DNA of 64,000 bases from Patellaria atrata CBS 101060 (Eukaryota; Ascomycota; Dothideomycetes; Patellariales; Patellariaceae), in contig MU006096.1 of assembly GCA_010093705.1 (NCBI GenBank), positions 235,558-299,557 on the forward strand, given 5' to 3'. The number at the start of each line of letters is the position of its first letter. Positions within the stretch are counted from its first letter, which is position 1. The notes below the pieces were generated by a model. The model saw nothing but the letters and a program-made list of their open reading frames with translations. It was not told the origin of the DNA and did no database searches. Position numbers and translations under genes: made by a program. Positions 1-13,003 of the stretch are shown here, one piece after another.

Positions 1-870
1 GGGATGACTCGTTCGCTGTCACTCCCAGCAGTCGGTCGATGCAAAGGTTCGCGTCACCATTCAAAACAGGCTCGTAGGAGTTTGAGAGATCCACACTTTT
101 CTATGGGGGGTTCACCTTCCGTAAAACGCCCTGTAAGCTTTGATACGAGTTCTGGATGGGTTCGAGGTGAAACCACGACTGAGATCAGCGGCCCAGCTCC
201 CCCTACTCTTCGTTCAAAGGTCGGCTCCTTGATCAACAAATCACTTGGTAGACCCTCTTCCGGCACGGATATGACCGACGATCGAACTATCACAGTTGAG
301 ACAACGTACACGGTATCAAGGTCCAGCGATCCTTTCCAGTCAGCCAATCCGCTCCAGTCATCAACCTACAGGCATAGTCGAAGCGAAGGCTTCATCAATA
401 GTAGCTATGCTTCGGGTCTGAACGCTTCCCAGCCGGATGACAGGACGGTCGATATCGGGGAACGCTATCCCACTACTGGACTCACGCTACCTTCTGGGTG
501 TGAAATGGGGGAAGTTCAGAGCTGCTTTTCAGAAAATACCTCTGTAGGTCGCCGTCAAGGTCTCTTCCAAAGGACCGTGTCGGAAATAAAAGCTCGGACT
601 TTATCACGAACCCAAACAGCGGTAGGCGCTAGAAACTCGAAACGAGGTGGGCTGAACTCGTTGTCCGGAGATTCTCAGGCTCTCAATACTGGCAGTGTCA
701 ATACGTACGCGGGCACGGTTGGAATGTCTCGTCTTGAGTTTGGAGCGAGAAAGGTTGTTGACAAGATTAAAGGTGCGTGGTTTCGCCTGCGTAACCCGCG
801 TGTCCGCAGGTCTGAACCTGAAGATTGGCTTGCGGACAGTCCTCTGACCCAAGTCTACTCGGGCACTTAA
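1..870 (+). CDS. 3' end of an unidentified Ser/Thr-rich protein (5' end outside window)
   Basis: An open frame enters from the left edge and runs to a TAA at 868-870, about 289 codons. The product is rich in Ser, Thr, Arg and Gly, with no transmembrane stretch or recognisable catalytic motif, so it looks like a disordered cytoplasmic tail or regulatory C-terminus. The Met at base 4 is probably internal, because the frame is open to the window edge. No homologous family was recognised; the full gene would be needed to name it. Confidence 0.55.
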   Translation, partial: GMTRSLSLPAVGRCKGSRHHSKQARRSLRDPHFSMGGSPSVKRPVSFDTSSGWVRGETTTEISGPAPPTLRSKVGSLINKSLGRPSSGTDMTDDRTITVETTYTVSRSSDPFQSANPLQSSTYRHSRSEGFINSSYASGLNASQPDDRTVDIGERYPTTGLTLPSGCEMGEVQSCFSENTSVGRRQGLFQRTVSEIKARTLSRTQTAVGARNSKRGGLNSLSGDSQALNTGSVNTYAGTVGMSRLEFGARKVVDKIKGAWFRLRNPRVRRSEPEDWLADSPLTQVYSGT

Positions 871-1864
871 TGGCTGTTTCCGCTTGTCCTTTGGTACCAG
901 GTGGATTGAGTGATATGGATATTCGAACCTCGCTTCCGTTCACGGCATATTGTAACTCAAATATCTTCGATGTCTTTCTCTCCTTCGTCTTGGTATGCTA
1001 AGACAATCGCTCATCAGTTGTCGGTTTCCCTATCCTGCTTCCTGTTGGAGGCCAATCTTTCTATCCTATGCAACACATGTTTTGCGTTTCTTTATGGAGG
1101 GCATATGGCTACTAGGACAATCTTTTCTCCACGGTTGTTGAACGCTATCTCGCGACGGCTAATGGAGTAAGGTGGTTGATATGTCGCATAGGATAATCAT
1201 TCATGTATTATAATTTCTGGCATAGATGCCACAGCAGAGATAGGGATATATGCTTCATTAGCATAGAGGTAGATGCTTCATTAAGCATAGGAATCAATGC
1301 ACAAGATGATATTGCGCTAAATGATGTGTCTATTTTTTGAGGTCGATGACTTGAATCGATGGCCAGGATGTTTGTTTCCGCTATGACTTGCAGCTCGAAC
1401 TGATGTACATCCATCATAGGATATTTCTCAGAGGACGATGACTAAGTAGTAACCCTAATTCCAAGCTCACATCAAGCAGACGACATTGAGTTAGCCTTCT
1501 AGCACCCAAAGTTGGTGTTCCATTTTGACCCAAACCATTGAGCGCATGGAGATGTGAGAAGTATCATGAAGCCTCTAGCTGTAGCATTTATGACCTTTCC
1601 CTTACTATTTGCCCATATAACCTATACCTCAATCGCAAGGTTGACCTAGGGAACGTGAAAACGGAAGATGGACACAATCAGAGCACGGCTCACTGAGCAA
1701 CACCGTCATCCAGAGCACGAGCATCAGTTCACGAATGAATTCTCGATACAATATCTCGTTGTACCGTACAGTCCAAGAGCTCAACAAAGTGAATACGACA
1801 GGGCCCAATAAGTATCCTAACACCAAGAAACCATTATGACCCTCAGAGTACCCAACCCCTAAAA
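871..1864. other. Intergenic, convergent 3' ends
   Basis: This stretch lies between the 3' end of the left-edge gene and the 3' end of MON1. Short open frames occur but none has a domain or coding-like composition. I see no RNA gene or clear repeat. Confidence 0.5.
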
Positions 1865-4047
1865 TCAGAACACTGCGCCCCCGATAATGAAGACCCGTTC
1901 CTCCTCCCTGCGGACCCACTGCACGACCCTGTTCGCGGCCTGTGCCAGAGCGGCCCGAGACGTTGTACCAGGCGCGACGGCATAGAGGTCGAATAGGGGG
2001 GTGGTCCATGCGAGAGTGAGGCAGTTGCCTGACGTCGTGTGGTGTATTTTGAGATGGGTGGGGCGCGTGTGGAGGTGGGTGTGTAGGTGGGTATAGAGGG
2101 TTAGGAGGCTTTGAGGAGTTAGCTGGTTTGAAGGTGTCGAAGGAAGTTGAGGAGAGAGAGTGGGAGAGTAGACAATATCGGGACGGGAAAGTCAGAAGGA
2201 TGGAAGAGATTGAAGGTGCATTGTTGGCGGATGAGATGGTGCTACTTACCGTCGGCGAGCTATGGGTGTCGAGAAATATGGATCGAACGAAGGCATCGTG
2301 AATTGGACATTACCGCGCGATTTGTAGAGGAAGTGCCGTAGCGTTGTGCCTGGGATGATGTCAGTGCAAGAGGGACGACCACGCTTTATGGCAGCGGTCA
2401 TAAATGCTAGTGAACCGTTTTTGTCAAGTTGCTAGCACCAGTCAGTGTGATTTTAGGCTCTATGAGGAGGGTACCAATGAGTTGTGGAAGGGGAAAGAGA
2501 TAGACCAGGAAGAAACAATGAGAGAGGCTGAAGTTTGACCTACCTCGACGAGTTCATCCCTCATCTTCTTTAACTCGAAGAATCCGTCTTTGTTGGCGCT
2601 AATGAGTAGAATTGCTACCTCATCCTCACCAGATGATGTTGATGGCCGTTCTCTGACTTGTTCTGAAGTGTTGTTCACGTTCAGAAAGCTAACATACATG
2701 TAGAGATAACCAGTGTTATTGAAACCGGGAAGACATAATGGTATCCAATTCTCCCCGCCGCCAGCTTTCACGCTCCCGGCCTCGAAAAGCATGTTGAAGA
2801 TCAAATGCAAGTCTCCCGGATGTAGAGAATGCTTCTTGGGTCTCACTACGCTGACTAGCTTTCCGCTTGCTACAATCAATCCATATAGTAAGTTTGGGGA
2901 ACGAGTTTTCAACAACGTGTTATTGATAACTTGACGGTGAGACTTTCGAAGCTTCAAACATTCTAACGCTGATAACAGGGTCGAGGGAGAGCCGCGAGTG
3001 AAACCATCTGCAAGTGCTGATAGTAGTATCTCCGTACCTTGGAGTGGTCGTCGGAGGTCTGTTGATGCTCTCGCTTTGAACATGCGTTCTAGGCTTGGTA
3101 GAGTAAGAGTAGAGAGAATTTGCATATAAAGTGACTCAAGCTGAACCCGAAGTTGTTGATCACTTTCATCCAGCTTGCTGATAGCAACGAGATTAAGGGG
3201 CCCCTTGGAAAGGATCGCAAAACGAACGTTACCAGCAGTGAAACCCTTCAAGCTGTCATTGGCTCCTTGGTAGAATGAAATAATTGTTTGTATAATACCA
3301 ATGTAATTGCTGATCAACCTATCATCGCCATGACGGCTATAGATAGGTTTCCCAGCAGATGAGAGGACAAGAAAGTGCTTGAGTTTTGCTTTCCATTGCT
3401 TCACTACTAGTTCTATACATGCGGGAATCAGTAGCTACTCTTGATAATCAAACATCTATCTAACCTTCGTTTGATCCATCGGTCTCTAATTCCGTAAGCT
3501 CATCAAACTCATGCTCGAAAGCTTCTTCGAATTCCGGTCCATTACCGAATATAGAAGCTCCCTGGCTTTGACCTCCTGGGAACTGGGGACCCATGATTTT
3601 CCATGTTTGTATCTCAGAATCCCCCAGGACCTCACCTAAGAGACTCTCTATGTCTCCGTCGGCCTGCATAGTAGGTGCAAAGCTCCTTATACTGGCACTA
3701 TCATCCACCTCACTTCCGCTTCGACTTCTTCCCCGCGCTCGAGTTTGACACGAAGCCGGCGACCCATCTCTGTTTGTTTGAGCATGTAATTCTCCTAATG
3801 ACAATGCTGTAGTTGCTTTAGACTGAAGACCTGGTCTTTTTGCGGAACTTGGAACCCTTAAGCCGCCAGAGGTGGGCGGCCGGTCACCAAGTAAGCCATA
3901 AATCTTAGGACGAGGCGGGAGCGGTGGGGGAGTAGTTTCTCTGGATGGAGCTGCTGGAGTGTCTTTGGCTAATTCAGTGCCTTCTTGAGTAAAGGGAACC
4001 GTGGGTAGTTCAGAAGACGGTGGAGTAGATGGATTCTGGGCGGCCAT
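1865..4047 (-). CDS. mon1: Vacuolar fusion protein MON1 (Rab7 GEF subunit)
   Basis: MON1 with CCZ1 forms the guanine-nucleotide exchange factor that activates Rab7/Ypt7 on late endosomes, vacuoles and autophagosomes. Four exons join in frame: 4047-3465, 3403-2544, 2431-2250 and 2108-1865, giving 622 residues, a usual length for fungal MON1. The first exon encodes a Pro/Ser-rich disordered N-terminus. The longin-type core begins with [20 protein letters not shown], and the family signature [19 protein letters not shown] is in exon 3. Exon 4 ends with the conserved Trp-Val-Arg-Arg-Glu-Glu-Glu-Arg stretch and GGAVF at the stop. The exon 1 donor (GTTAGA) is weak but frame and homology support it. 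The gene is divergent from DOP1, another endosomal trafficking gene, with 295 bases between the start codons. Confidence 0.93.
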
Positions 4048-4342
4048 GTGGGCGTTTTCAACGTATTCGTCGCGGTTGGACGCTCATATTGCATACATCT
4101 ATCGTTCTCATGAGGGTATACTCATTCCCATGGGAGTTGCTTCAATAAAGTAGTTTGTGGTGGATAAAAGCACAAATGATTACTTCTATGTTGTGTAGGA
4201 AGAGGTGATGCAGGTTCAAGGACGCGTCTTTCGTGTTCTCCCAGACGACAGGCAACACCACGATTACTTCAAATGCATCCAGCATGAGAATGCGCAGGAG
4301 AGCAACTCTACTTACCGTAACCTTTTTTCAATTTGAGAGAGA
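4048..4342. promoter_or_regulatory. Shared divergent promoter region of MON1 and DOP1
   Basis: Only 295 bases separate the MON1 start codon (4047, minus) from the proposed DOP1 start codon (4343, plus). Both promoters and 5' UTRs must fit here. No specific binding site is assigned. Confidence 0.5.
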
Positions 4343-7300
4343 ATGTCTCTTGATCCTTCAAGTTTCCGCTATCAATCCGCATCCCCCACAAGCTCAGGCC
4401 GATCTTCCCCAGTCAACCGCCCGCCTCGACGGCAAATCGAGGACGGTATGTAGGTCTCAACCCGAACCCTGGATCACGTACTATTGCTAATATTTTGATT
4501 ATACAGGAATCTATAAGAAAGATAAGAGTTTCAGGCGATATGCTGCAGGCGTTGAGCGGGCTTTGGCCTTGTTCGATAGCCCCCAACAAGACTGGGCCGA
4601 TTATATATCATTCCTGGGCCGGCTGTTGAAGGTCACTATACCAAGTCATAATCCCTTTAAGCTACTACGGCTCACACGAGCAGGCTATACAAGCGAATCC
4701 TGCAGATATCCCAATCGTACCGCATAAAGAAACGGTTTCCACAAGATTAGCCCAATGCCTCAAGTCCTCTCTCCCCTCCGGGGTCCACCAAAAATCAATT
4801 GAGGTTTATGCGCAGATATTCTCAATACTTGGTGTATGTCAGCTTGTGTTGATCAATATGTGGATAAACTAAAGATATGATAATAGAAAGACAATCTAGC
4901 TCGCGATCTCCCCATCTACTTTCCGGGCTTGTCATCAATACTTTCTTTCGCGAACCTTGCTGTCCGACCCGCGTTTCTGTCCTTGTTTGAGACATTTATA
5001 CTTGAACTTGACCCTCACAGCTTACGTCCGGCGTTAAAGTCAATTGTACTCTGTCTTTTGCCCGGTCTGGAGGAGGAAACCAGCGAAGATTTTGACAGAA
5101 TTCTGCATATCTTGGACAGTGTCAAAAGTGCGGTCAATATTGAAAGACTACCCAATAGGGATACGAAGAGTGAGTCTGGGGACTCTTACTTCTGGCAATG
5201 TTTCTTCTTAGCAACCATTACCAATGCGTCAAGGAGGCAAGGGGCTCTGGCGTACCTCTCGCGCAGACTCCCAAGACTCATTGGGAGTAGTGGACGGCGG
5301 CTTTCCTTATCGTCTGAAAGTAAATCTGATTTTGATGATCTCCCTCCAGCTGCAGAGGCGGCGATATCTCCGGAGCCTGGTTTATTTGTGCGGTGTTTCG
5401 CCGCAGGATTGTCGGATGCCCAGTTACTTGTTCAACGGGGCTTCCTTGACCTATTGGTAACTCATGTACCGTTCGACTCCCCTGTCCTCCAGGTTCGGAT
5501 CAGTGACGAGGATATGGATCTTCTGATTACGTCTGCTGTTGGGGTTGTAACACGTAGGGACATGAGTCTTAACAGAAGGCTCTGGGCCTGGTTCTTAGGA
5601 CCGGAGCCTGCATCTGGCGCTGAAGAAGATTCACAAGCTACTTCCCCCGCTGTCAGCAGCAAAATTGGAACAGGAGATCCATCATCCTATCATCTGTCTT
5701 ATTTTACTAGATATGGCTTCAGACCCTTAACTCGATGTATTAAGGCCATGATATCTCGTCATAACATCAACTCACTAGAACGGGCGAGACCTTTTCGAAT
5801 CTGTCTATCTCTAATGGATCGCTGGGAAGTAGGTGGACTGATTGTTCCCCAGATATTCGTATCTGCAATGGAGAGTGTCTTTGCATATAGCAAGACAGCT
5901 ACAAAAGAGCAATTGTCGGATGTCTTAAAGAGTGCCAACATATTTTTCGATGGCGTTGAAAGCGGGCTCATCTGGGGTAAGCTCTGCGAATTGATAACAT
6001 CTGCATTTTCACCGTCCCCCAAACTGTTAGAGGATCGTCTTTCGAGACTCAATCTGGTGAAATTTATCTTTACACGCTTCAATGTTACCGAAGAGGAGAT
6101 GGTGTTCTACCATATCCCACTCACGGCTCTGCTGATCCTCTTGCAACTGGAAAACCTAAGACCCACGCTCACAGAAAACGAAACGCTTGACGTCCTTTCG
6201 GTCGCCTTCGATATTGTGGATAGCTTGATACAAATAATACCTGATAAGGCTTTTGACGAAGCCGCTTCTAAGCTAGGACCGATATCTAACAAATCAAATC
6301 ATACCGAACAAACCCCTAAAGCATTGATTACAAATATTCGATCATTTTATGAGGACAATCAGGGTAATCTAGACATCTCTGGTCCTCCAATATCTGTCTA
6401 TTCTCTGGGTCAAGCATTTCTGTCCAGTTCTGCCAGACTGTTTGTCAAAGTCCTGAATCGCGAACTTCCTAGCAAAGTTATCGAAACTTGTACGCGGATT
6501 TTTTCTTCAGTTATGCAAAAAGTACCAGACCATAAATACTTGTATGGCCTTGATATAGATTTGTCTATAACTGCTCTTCTCGATACGAGCTCTAACTCCC
6601 CACCTCATGCATCATTTTCAGAGCTATATGCTAGTACGGTAGCTATAACACTAATTCAGTCTCTCGGATACACGCCTCCTCTTATAGACCTCTCGCGGAT
6701 TCCTAGGTTATTCAAATGTTTAGTTAGAGAAATCTGGCGGTTCTTGTCACCTTTTACGCCCAAGTATCATGTCGAAGCTGTCCGATGCTTATGTCAACTC
6801 CATACTAGCAGTCCATCCGACCGACTAGTTGAAGCTTCCATTACTAGTGTTCTCATTTCTGAGAACAACATTAGCGTCGAGAATTGCATGCGTTTCACAG
6901 TTTTATGGAACCACACGATGCACGAGAAAGGTCTTCAGACTGAGAAGGGATCTCGTTATAATTCATCGCGGCGGACGAGCGGTATTCCGATAATTACAAA
7001 TCAAAGGGCGGAAAGTCCCATGTACGACGGCATCCTCACTCGACCGTTATTACTGATGCTCGACACCCTCGCAGAGGAGGGAAGCACGACGTTCGCATTC
7101 GTGAAAACGTGGCTTCAAGAGCTGCCTAGCCTTCCTACTGTATTTGCGATTTTACTTTCGAAGCTTAGGGATGTTCAAATATTGAAGTCTGAAGAGGGGT
7201 CCAATCTAAGAACGACGACACGGGAATCGGGCATGATTATTGATGACCAGAAGAAGTGTCTGTACTACCTCCAGCACCTGCTCAACATCGTTAGATGGTC

Positions 7301-10191
7301 GTCAGGCCATACCTGGTCCATTATAGCCTCAGAAATGACATCCTCACTCAATATGGATAGCGTTACAACCGGCACAGTGAGTCTACAGGTGTTAATAGTG
7401 CAGATATGCATGCGATTGATATCGAACGGTTCTTTCCTTAGGCGCGGTGCGAACGCTGGCCCTCTATTTATCCCTATTCAAAGAGCCGCGTTGTCTGTTT
7501 TGCAAATCATCTTGCAAAACCCGAACTCGTCAGCCCTTAAAGAACTGACACTCGAGATACCCCTCATAGACCGGCTTAATATGTCCTTGAACGAAGCAGA
7601 CAGCACTCTACAAGGCCCCTTATTGGATGCAGCTATAGCTGCGCTAAAGGTCCGGTTCGATAGTGCTCCTATACCCGCGAAGGAACCACATCAGAGGAAG
7701 CCATCTAAAGACCTTGCTTCTCCGACCTTCCGTGCTAACCCATCGTCCGAACAGTGGGAGAAGCCACAGACCGCTCAAACAGCCGCGCCCCCTTCACAAC
7801 TTGTTGAATCTATTCGCGCAGGATTCGCATCGCCGTATGCTAGACTATGTCTCGACAAATGGGTAGACTTCCTTGCGGAAGTCCTTCCCTTGTATGCGGA
7901 TACAATATTCCAAAATCTTCTACCATTAGTAGAATGCTTTTGTGGACAGATCGGTCAGGTTTTCGATCAGTTTGAAATGATCTTCCGAGAATCTATATCT
8001 CCATCAATTGCTCCAGAACCAACACTGATATCGCTTATGAACGGATTAGAACAGATCCTTGCGAGTGCTCACCAACGTCTGTTGATGGAAGAAGCCAAGA
8101 GCATCGCCAATAGATCACCAGAGCAGCCGCAAGGCTTTTTCGGAAATATGGTCTCTGGTGTCTTTTCTGCTGAGACGAACCAATCAAGAAGCACTACCGC
8201 AAACAGTAGGCTAACGGTCATCCTCTGCTTCCAAGATACCGTGCGGATATGTTTTAAGGTATGGTCCTGGGCAAGTTATGGGTCAAGTCAAGGGCAACAA
8301 GATCCTGTTTCTCTGGCTTCCTACGGATACACTTCTATACGTATGCGGAATAGGGCGAGGCGTATGCTAGAGCACCTCTTTGCCGCAGAATCGCTTGAGT
8401 GCTTAGAGACCTTGGCTGTGGTATGGAGAAAATCGTCACCTTCCAGCTCCTCTTCTACCGCAGTATTAGGCCTCTTAAATGTTCTCGACGGCTCTAGGCC
8501 TAAGAATATCATTCCTGCTATATTCGATGCGGTATATAGTCGTACAAACCCTTCCGCTCTGGACGCCGCCCGTACCTCCAGCCTTACTTCCGATCTAGCA
8601 GATACTGATCTTGTAGCTTTTCTAGTTGACTACACTCGCTCTCTAGAAGATGATGCCATGGATGACATCTGGCCTGATTGTCTCGCTTTCCTGCGTGACG
8701 TCCTCACGAATCCACTACCTCATCGCCAGGTCCTTCCGATATTACTGGACTTCACAGCTATGCTGGCTGAGAAGGTAGACAACACAAACTTTGGAGAGCA
8801 GAAGAAGATGCGAAAGGAATTAGGTGTACGTACAGTTATACACTCACATTAAATTAGTTTGCTGACGTTTGGAATAGGATATCTTCATGCGGCTTTTAAC
8901 GGCTACGTTCACTACACGATCTCTAGGTTACCTCCAGGAGACTCCACAATCACACCATGACGAAAAGGGTATCCTTCCGGAATCGAAACAGATGGATGTA
9001 GTCGCCCTTCTTTCCAGGATTGTGCCAAGGTTACAATTAGTCCTTGTCGATAACGACCGTATAGCCAGTGCAGCAGGTACTATATCCAGCAATGTTATTT
9101 CACCAGCAATTCGCGCGAAAACCTTCCCAGAGAACATGTCTCGCCATACTCTAGATCTCATGTACCAGGTCGCCCGCGTAACGCACAGTTCCAAAGTTTG
9201 GAAGAAGGACGTATTGGACGCTTTCAACGACCCTAGATTCTTCTCTACTCCAACATTGCTCGCAAAGGAGCTCTGGCTCCCCATCCTCCAACAATGGACG
9301 CTCAGCGACAAGGAACGCATGCCTGAACTGCTGTCTCGAATTTCCGCTCCGACAACCGCAGGCATCATGTTCGGTGTAGGAGCCACCTCTGCCCGACTCG
9401 AGGCCGACCGTAGGACCCAACTTAACCTCAAACGCATTGCCGTTATCATTCTCGCTGCTGCAGAAGACACATTCACAACTTCTCTCTCGGGCATAGAAGA
9501 AAAACTAGTGGAACTCCTCTCCGCAACACCCATCTCCTCCCCTTCGTCTGCCACTCGCGCCGAAGTCTTCATCCTTCTCCGCGCCTTAGTTCTCAGGACC
9601 TCTCCCATTCATCTCGCCGCGCTCTGGCCCCTCATCACAGCGGAACTACAAGCTGCGATCCGCTCCACGCTCCCGGACGCCAGCGCGGAGATCGCAGAGA
9701 AGTTTGCGAACGCGGCACTGCTCCAGGGCTGCAAGCTCCTCGACGCACTCGTGACACTCGCTCCCGACGACTTCCAGCTCCACGAATGGCTCTTCGTCAC
9801 CGATACCATCGACGCAGTCTACCACCCGCCAGACTGGCGTCCCATCGCCGCCGTCGATGAGGTCGCGGAAGCATTGGGCGAGGCTTTCGTGGAGGAATCC
9901 GGGAACTTGGAGAGTGGAGCGTTCGCCCATGGTGATGCGGGGACCGGGAAGGGTACGTTCATCGGTCCTATATTGGATGGGTTGAGGAACGAGGTGGGCG
10001 ATGTGGCGGATCTGAAGGCGTTGAGTAGGACCGAGTTTGTAGCGAGGGTGTTGAGGCCGTTCTTTGGGAGCTTGAGTATTGGCGCGTTTGAGGCGACGTA
10101 TAAGATGGGTGGCGTGGAAGGGGGTCTCAGGGAGAGAAGGGATGCGGCTGTGCAGGGGTTGTTGGAGGATTTGTTTGATAGGGGTGTATGA
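4343..10191 (+). CDS. dop1: Dopey protein DOP1 (endosome-Golgi trafficking)
   Basis: DOP1 works with the Arf-GEF-like protein MON2 and the flippase Neo1 in endosome-to-Golgi recycling and organelle organisation. Five exons join in frame: 4343-4445, 4507-4631, 4684-4831, 4900-8825 and 8878-10191, giving 1871 residues, in the normal Dopey range. The conserved N-terminal Dopey signature is split over exons 1-3: KDKSFRRYAAGVERALALFD, then DWADYISFLGRLLK, then RLAQCLKSSLPSGVHQK. The rest is a long helical, leucine-rich alpha-solenoid-like protein without enzymatic motifs. The start was chosen because its MSLDPSS N-terminus precedes the conserved block without an upstream in-frame extension. Two alternative donors overlap at the end of exons 3 and 4; the ones given keep frame. 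Confidence 0.92.
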
Positions 10192-10558
10192 GGTGCTTTG
10201 CTTGTGCTGTCCTTTCCTTTCATCTCTTCTATTACTAAACTCATATGAGATAGTGGCTAAAAGTGTTTCCATGATATTGATGGTGTGATTTCTACGTCTG
10301 TATGTCCTCTCTATCTAATCGCTCAGAAAAATGATGCTGCATATGGTGTGAGGACCAAGGATATATTGTACCGCGCAGAGTTACTCCCTATAAAAACAAC
10401 CAGAACAATTTCCAAGAAATAAAGTAAAAGTAGAAACATTCACGAACAAATCGTCTAGGTTTAGATGAAGTGCGTCTTAAGTAAATTCCCAACAGGACGC
10501 CGTCACTCGCCTACTCAAAAGGTTGCAGAAATAATTCAGAAACGGGGGTCTTGGCCCT
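10192..10558. other. Intergenic between convergent DOP1 and OSBP genes
   Basis: About 370 bases between two stop codons, expected to hold the 3' UTRs and poly(A) signals of both genes. An AATAAA-like stretch (AAATAAAGT near 10420) is present. No gene is seen. Confidence 0.5.
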
Positions 10559-12388
10559 TTAATAAGCACCAGCATCCTCTGACTCTTCGAGATGAAAGTT
10601 GCCCGTATGCAATCCATTCAGTACCATTCTACCTTCCTCAGTAAGATCTGGCTTGCCAAGCGGCGTCGTCGCGGCGGTGAAAAACCTTGGTTGCCACTCC
10701 ACACCTTTCTCCTTCCGTTCAGTAGCCTTCTGGCGTTGCCGCTCCTCAAGCTCGGTCTTGAGCTGGGTGGCGAGAGAATACTGTTTGGATAGGATGGCAT
10801 TAGTGACTTGTGACCAGAACTTGCGGGACTCGTTGGGAAGTTGCTCAGATTCGGGGGGGATGAGCTTGGGTACTGGGAACAGAGGTGTTAGATCAGTGAG
10901 GAGAATTTTGTCTTTGGCCTAGGGAACGTCAGTAAGGTTGGTTAAGGTTAGCAGTGTTGTTTGGGGACATACAGAGGCCTTCTTTATGTCTCCTGAGCCG
11001 AGAGTGTAAAAAATCTTTTCCATCCACGAGCCGTCGATGCGGGCTAACACATCCTTGGTTGGGACATCTTTGAGCTTCGTGATGTTGTCATTCTCTGGAT
11101 CGTAAGTAAATACTACGCCCTCGACTCTGTTCTGTGATCTACCCAGCCACCCCTCTTCCATGTACTGCAATATTATTTTTATCCTTGTTTTAGCGCAGGT
11201 AATGAAGCATGTATCAGCAACTGATACGCTTAGTGAGCCTGACTAGGTTAGTATATCGTAGGTTTTCGATTTAGACTCAATGACCTTACCCCTAAGGAGT
11301 CCTCCAAGGTGAGCCGCCGGATGAGTAAGTTGGTATTCCTCATTATCCCGTTTCGTTAATGTGATAAAAATGCCAAGGTTGTGTGCACCGGGTACTACCC
11401 TGATACTCGTTCCCGTGAATTTTGCGCTAAGCTGGTCGAAACCCCGTGCTACAATACCCTTCTCAGGACAGTCCACATAGAACGCAGATACCGGAGGATG
11501 ATGTGATGTTTGTTCTGTGAGATATGACACAACTATTGGTTGCTTTGGTTTACCAGATGAGACAACCTCTTGCTTCTTGGTTGGCATCTTAGGAGCAGGG
11601 TCCGTGGGCTCTATAGGTGGTGCAGTGTCCTCTACCTCCCAGTTACACTGTGAGGATTTAGCTTTGACTTGATGCTTCACGGGAATTGCAACATACTCTG
11701 AAGAACTCCCCAAGTGTCGAGTTGTACGGTTTACAGGGTTTGCCTTTGACATATTTCTGCATGAGATAATCAGTCCGGGCAGTTATATATCATACTACAA
11801 GTACTACGCACGAGATCTTTTGTGAACCAAAACCTCAGAACTTCCAGTATGCGACCTAACGGTTCTTCGGAGTTACCAATGCTATACTGTTCTTAGCCAC
11901 AGATGTCACTCGGGGTTTTTATTGAGATCCACATACGCGATAAACGTCTCCGGTCTGTCCAGGTAGCCCCAATATTCTTAAAAGGGGTCAATATATGTTC
12001 TTTGTAGAAGGGAGACTGAGCCGCCAACGTACCTAGATTTGGTGTAGGTTCGAGCAGCTGGGCAGGCAGCGAGAATCTCACAGAAGCGATATCTGAAACT
12101 CCGATGAACCTACAGCATAGTTGAGGTTAGCATCACGTTATCGTCCTTCCATACGCGTCCCTAGATCTCTAGAATATGACGAATCGGAGTCCCACTGGAG
12201 CGATGGTTACCATACCTACGTAGAATACCAAGGAACGTTTTCAATTTTGATTGTTCGTCCGGGTCTTTCTCGATAGGTGCATCCTTGACTGGCGTTGACG
12301 TCCTCGACGGGTCGGCGGAACTGACCATTACGCTGGCCATGGGACGTCCCTCGGAGGTGCTATCAGCACCTGCTGGGGTGGTAGCCAT
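10559..12388 (-). CDS. Oxysterol-binding protein homologue (short OSH/ORP lipid-transfer protein)
   Basis: Proteins of this family move sterol or phosphatidylserine against PI4P at membrane contact sites. Eight exons join in frame: 12388-12216, 12109-12033, 11976-11937, 11881-11812, 11756-11697, 11647-11290, 11238-10973 and 10918-10559, giving 467 residues. This is the short form, lacking PH, ankyrin and GOLD domains. Family marks in order are RFWFTKDL, KPYNSTLGEFFR, the EQxSHHPP fingerprint as EQTSHHPPVSAF (His189-His190), EEGWLGRSQNR and DVPTKDVLARIDGSW near the C-terminus. An insertion of about 35 Pro/Lys-rich residues sits between the CNWEVED strand and the SHHPP strand. Which yeast Osh subgroup it belongs to cannot be settled by eye. 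Confidence 0.9.
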
Positions 12389-13003
12389 GGTGGGGTGGCT
12401 ATGAGTAGTTTGAGGAGGAGTTTTGTCGGTTATTGTTTATAGTGAGGATATTTTGAAATTCAGTTTTTGTAGGGTGATACAGTATCTTTTGAGAAGGTAG
12501 ATGGTAGGAGTGAAGTTATGGAGACTGAGCCTCCACTATCTTGAATCATATCTGGAACTGCCCTTAGGTTGTGCCCGGGCTTGATCGCTGACGTATAAAA
12601 AGTAGCACTAAGCTCACTTCTGCTAGTCATGATAAGTCATCTACTTTCAAAACACAGACCGCGCCTTTTCCCGCTAACCAACCGATTCCGCACGACTTTT
12701 AAAACATCATCACGGGGAATGATAGCTTGGACGAGATGCAGCAATGGAACCAGCTTGATTTTCATTGTAACATTATACAAATCATCTAAGCATTATACTC
12801 CTTGTACTAACAATACATGTGATGTTAGTAGTGTCAATTACTCATCCCATTCATGAACTGGTTTTCGAGCCCTCTTTGATAGGAGAAGGATGCACCTCAC
12901 CCGTGTCTTAAGCTACCACCAACGGTATCACCAGATATATCCACAGCAATATCCTACTTGCGCTTGTTGGTTGGGACAATGTGTATGTTCCCTACTTCAA
13001 TCC
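12389..13003. other. Intergenic: OSBP promoter and PalB 3' region
   Basis: Contains the upstream region of the OSBP-type gene and the downstream region of the calpain gene, both on the minus strand. A small plus-strand open frame (12629-12856) has no recognisable features. Nothing else is seen. Confidence 0.45.

Noticed and set aside
9646-10272. Long minus-strand open frames opposite the DOP1 3' end
   Set aside because: They mirror the DOP1 coding frame, which carries the homology; antisense frames are expected in GC-rich coding sequence.
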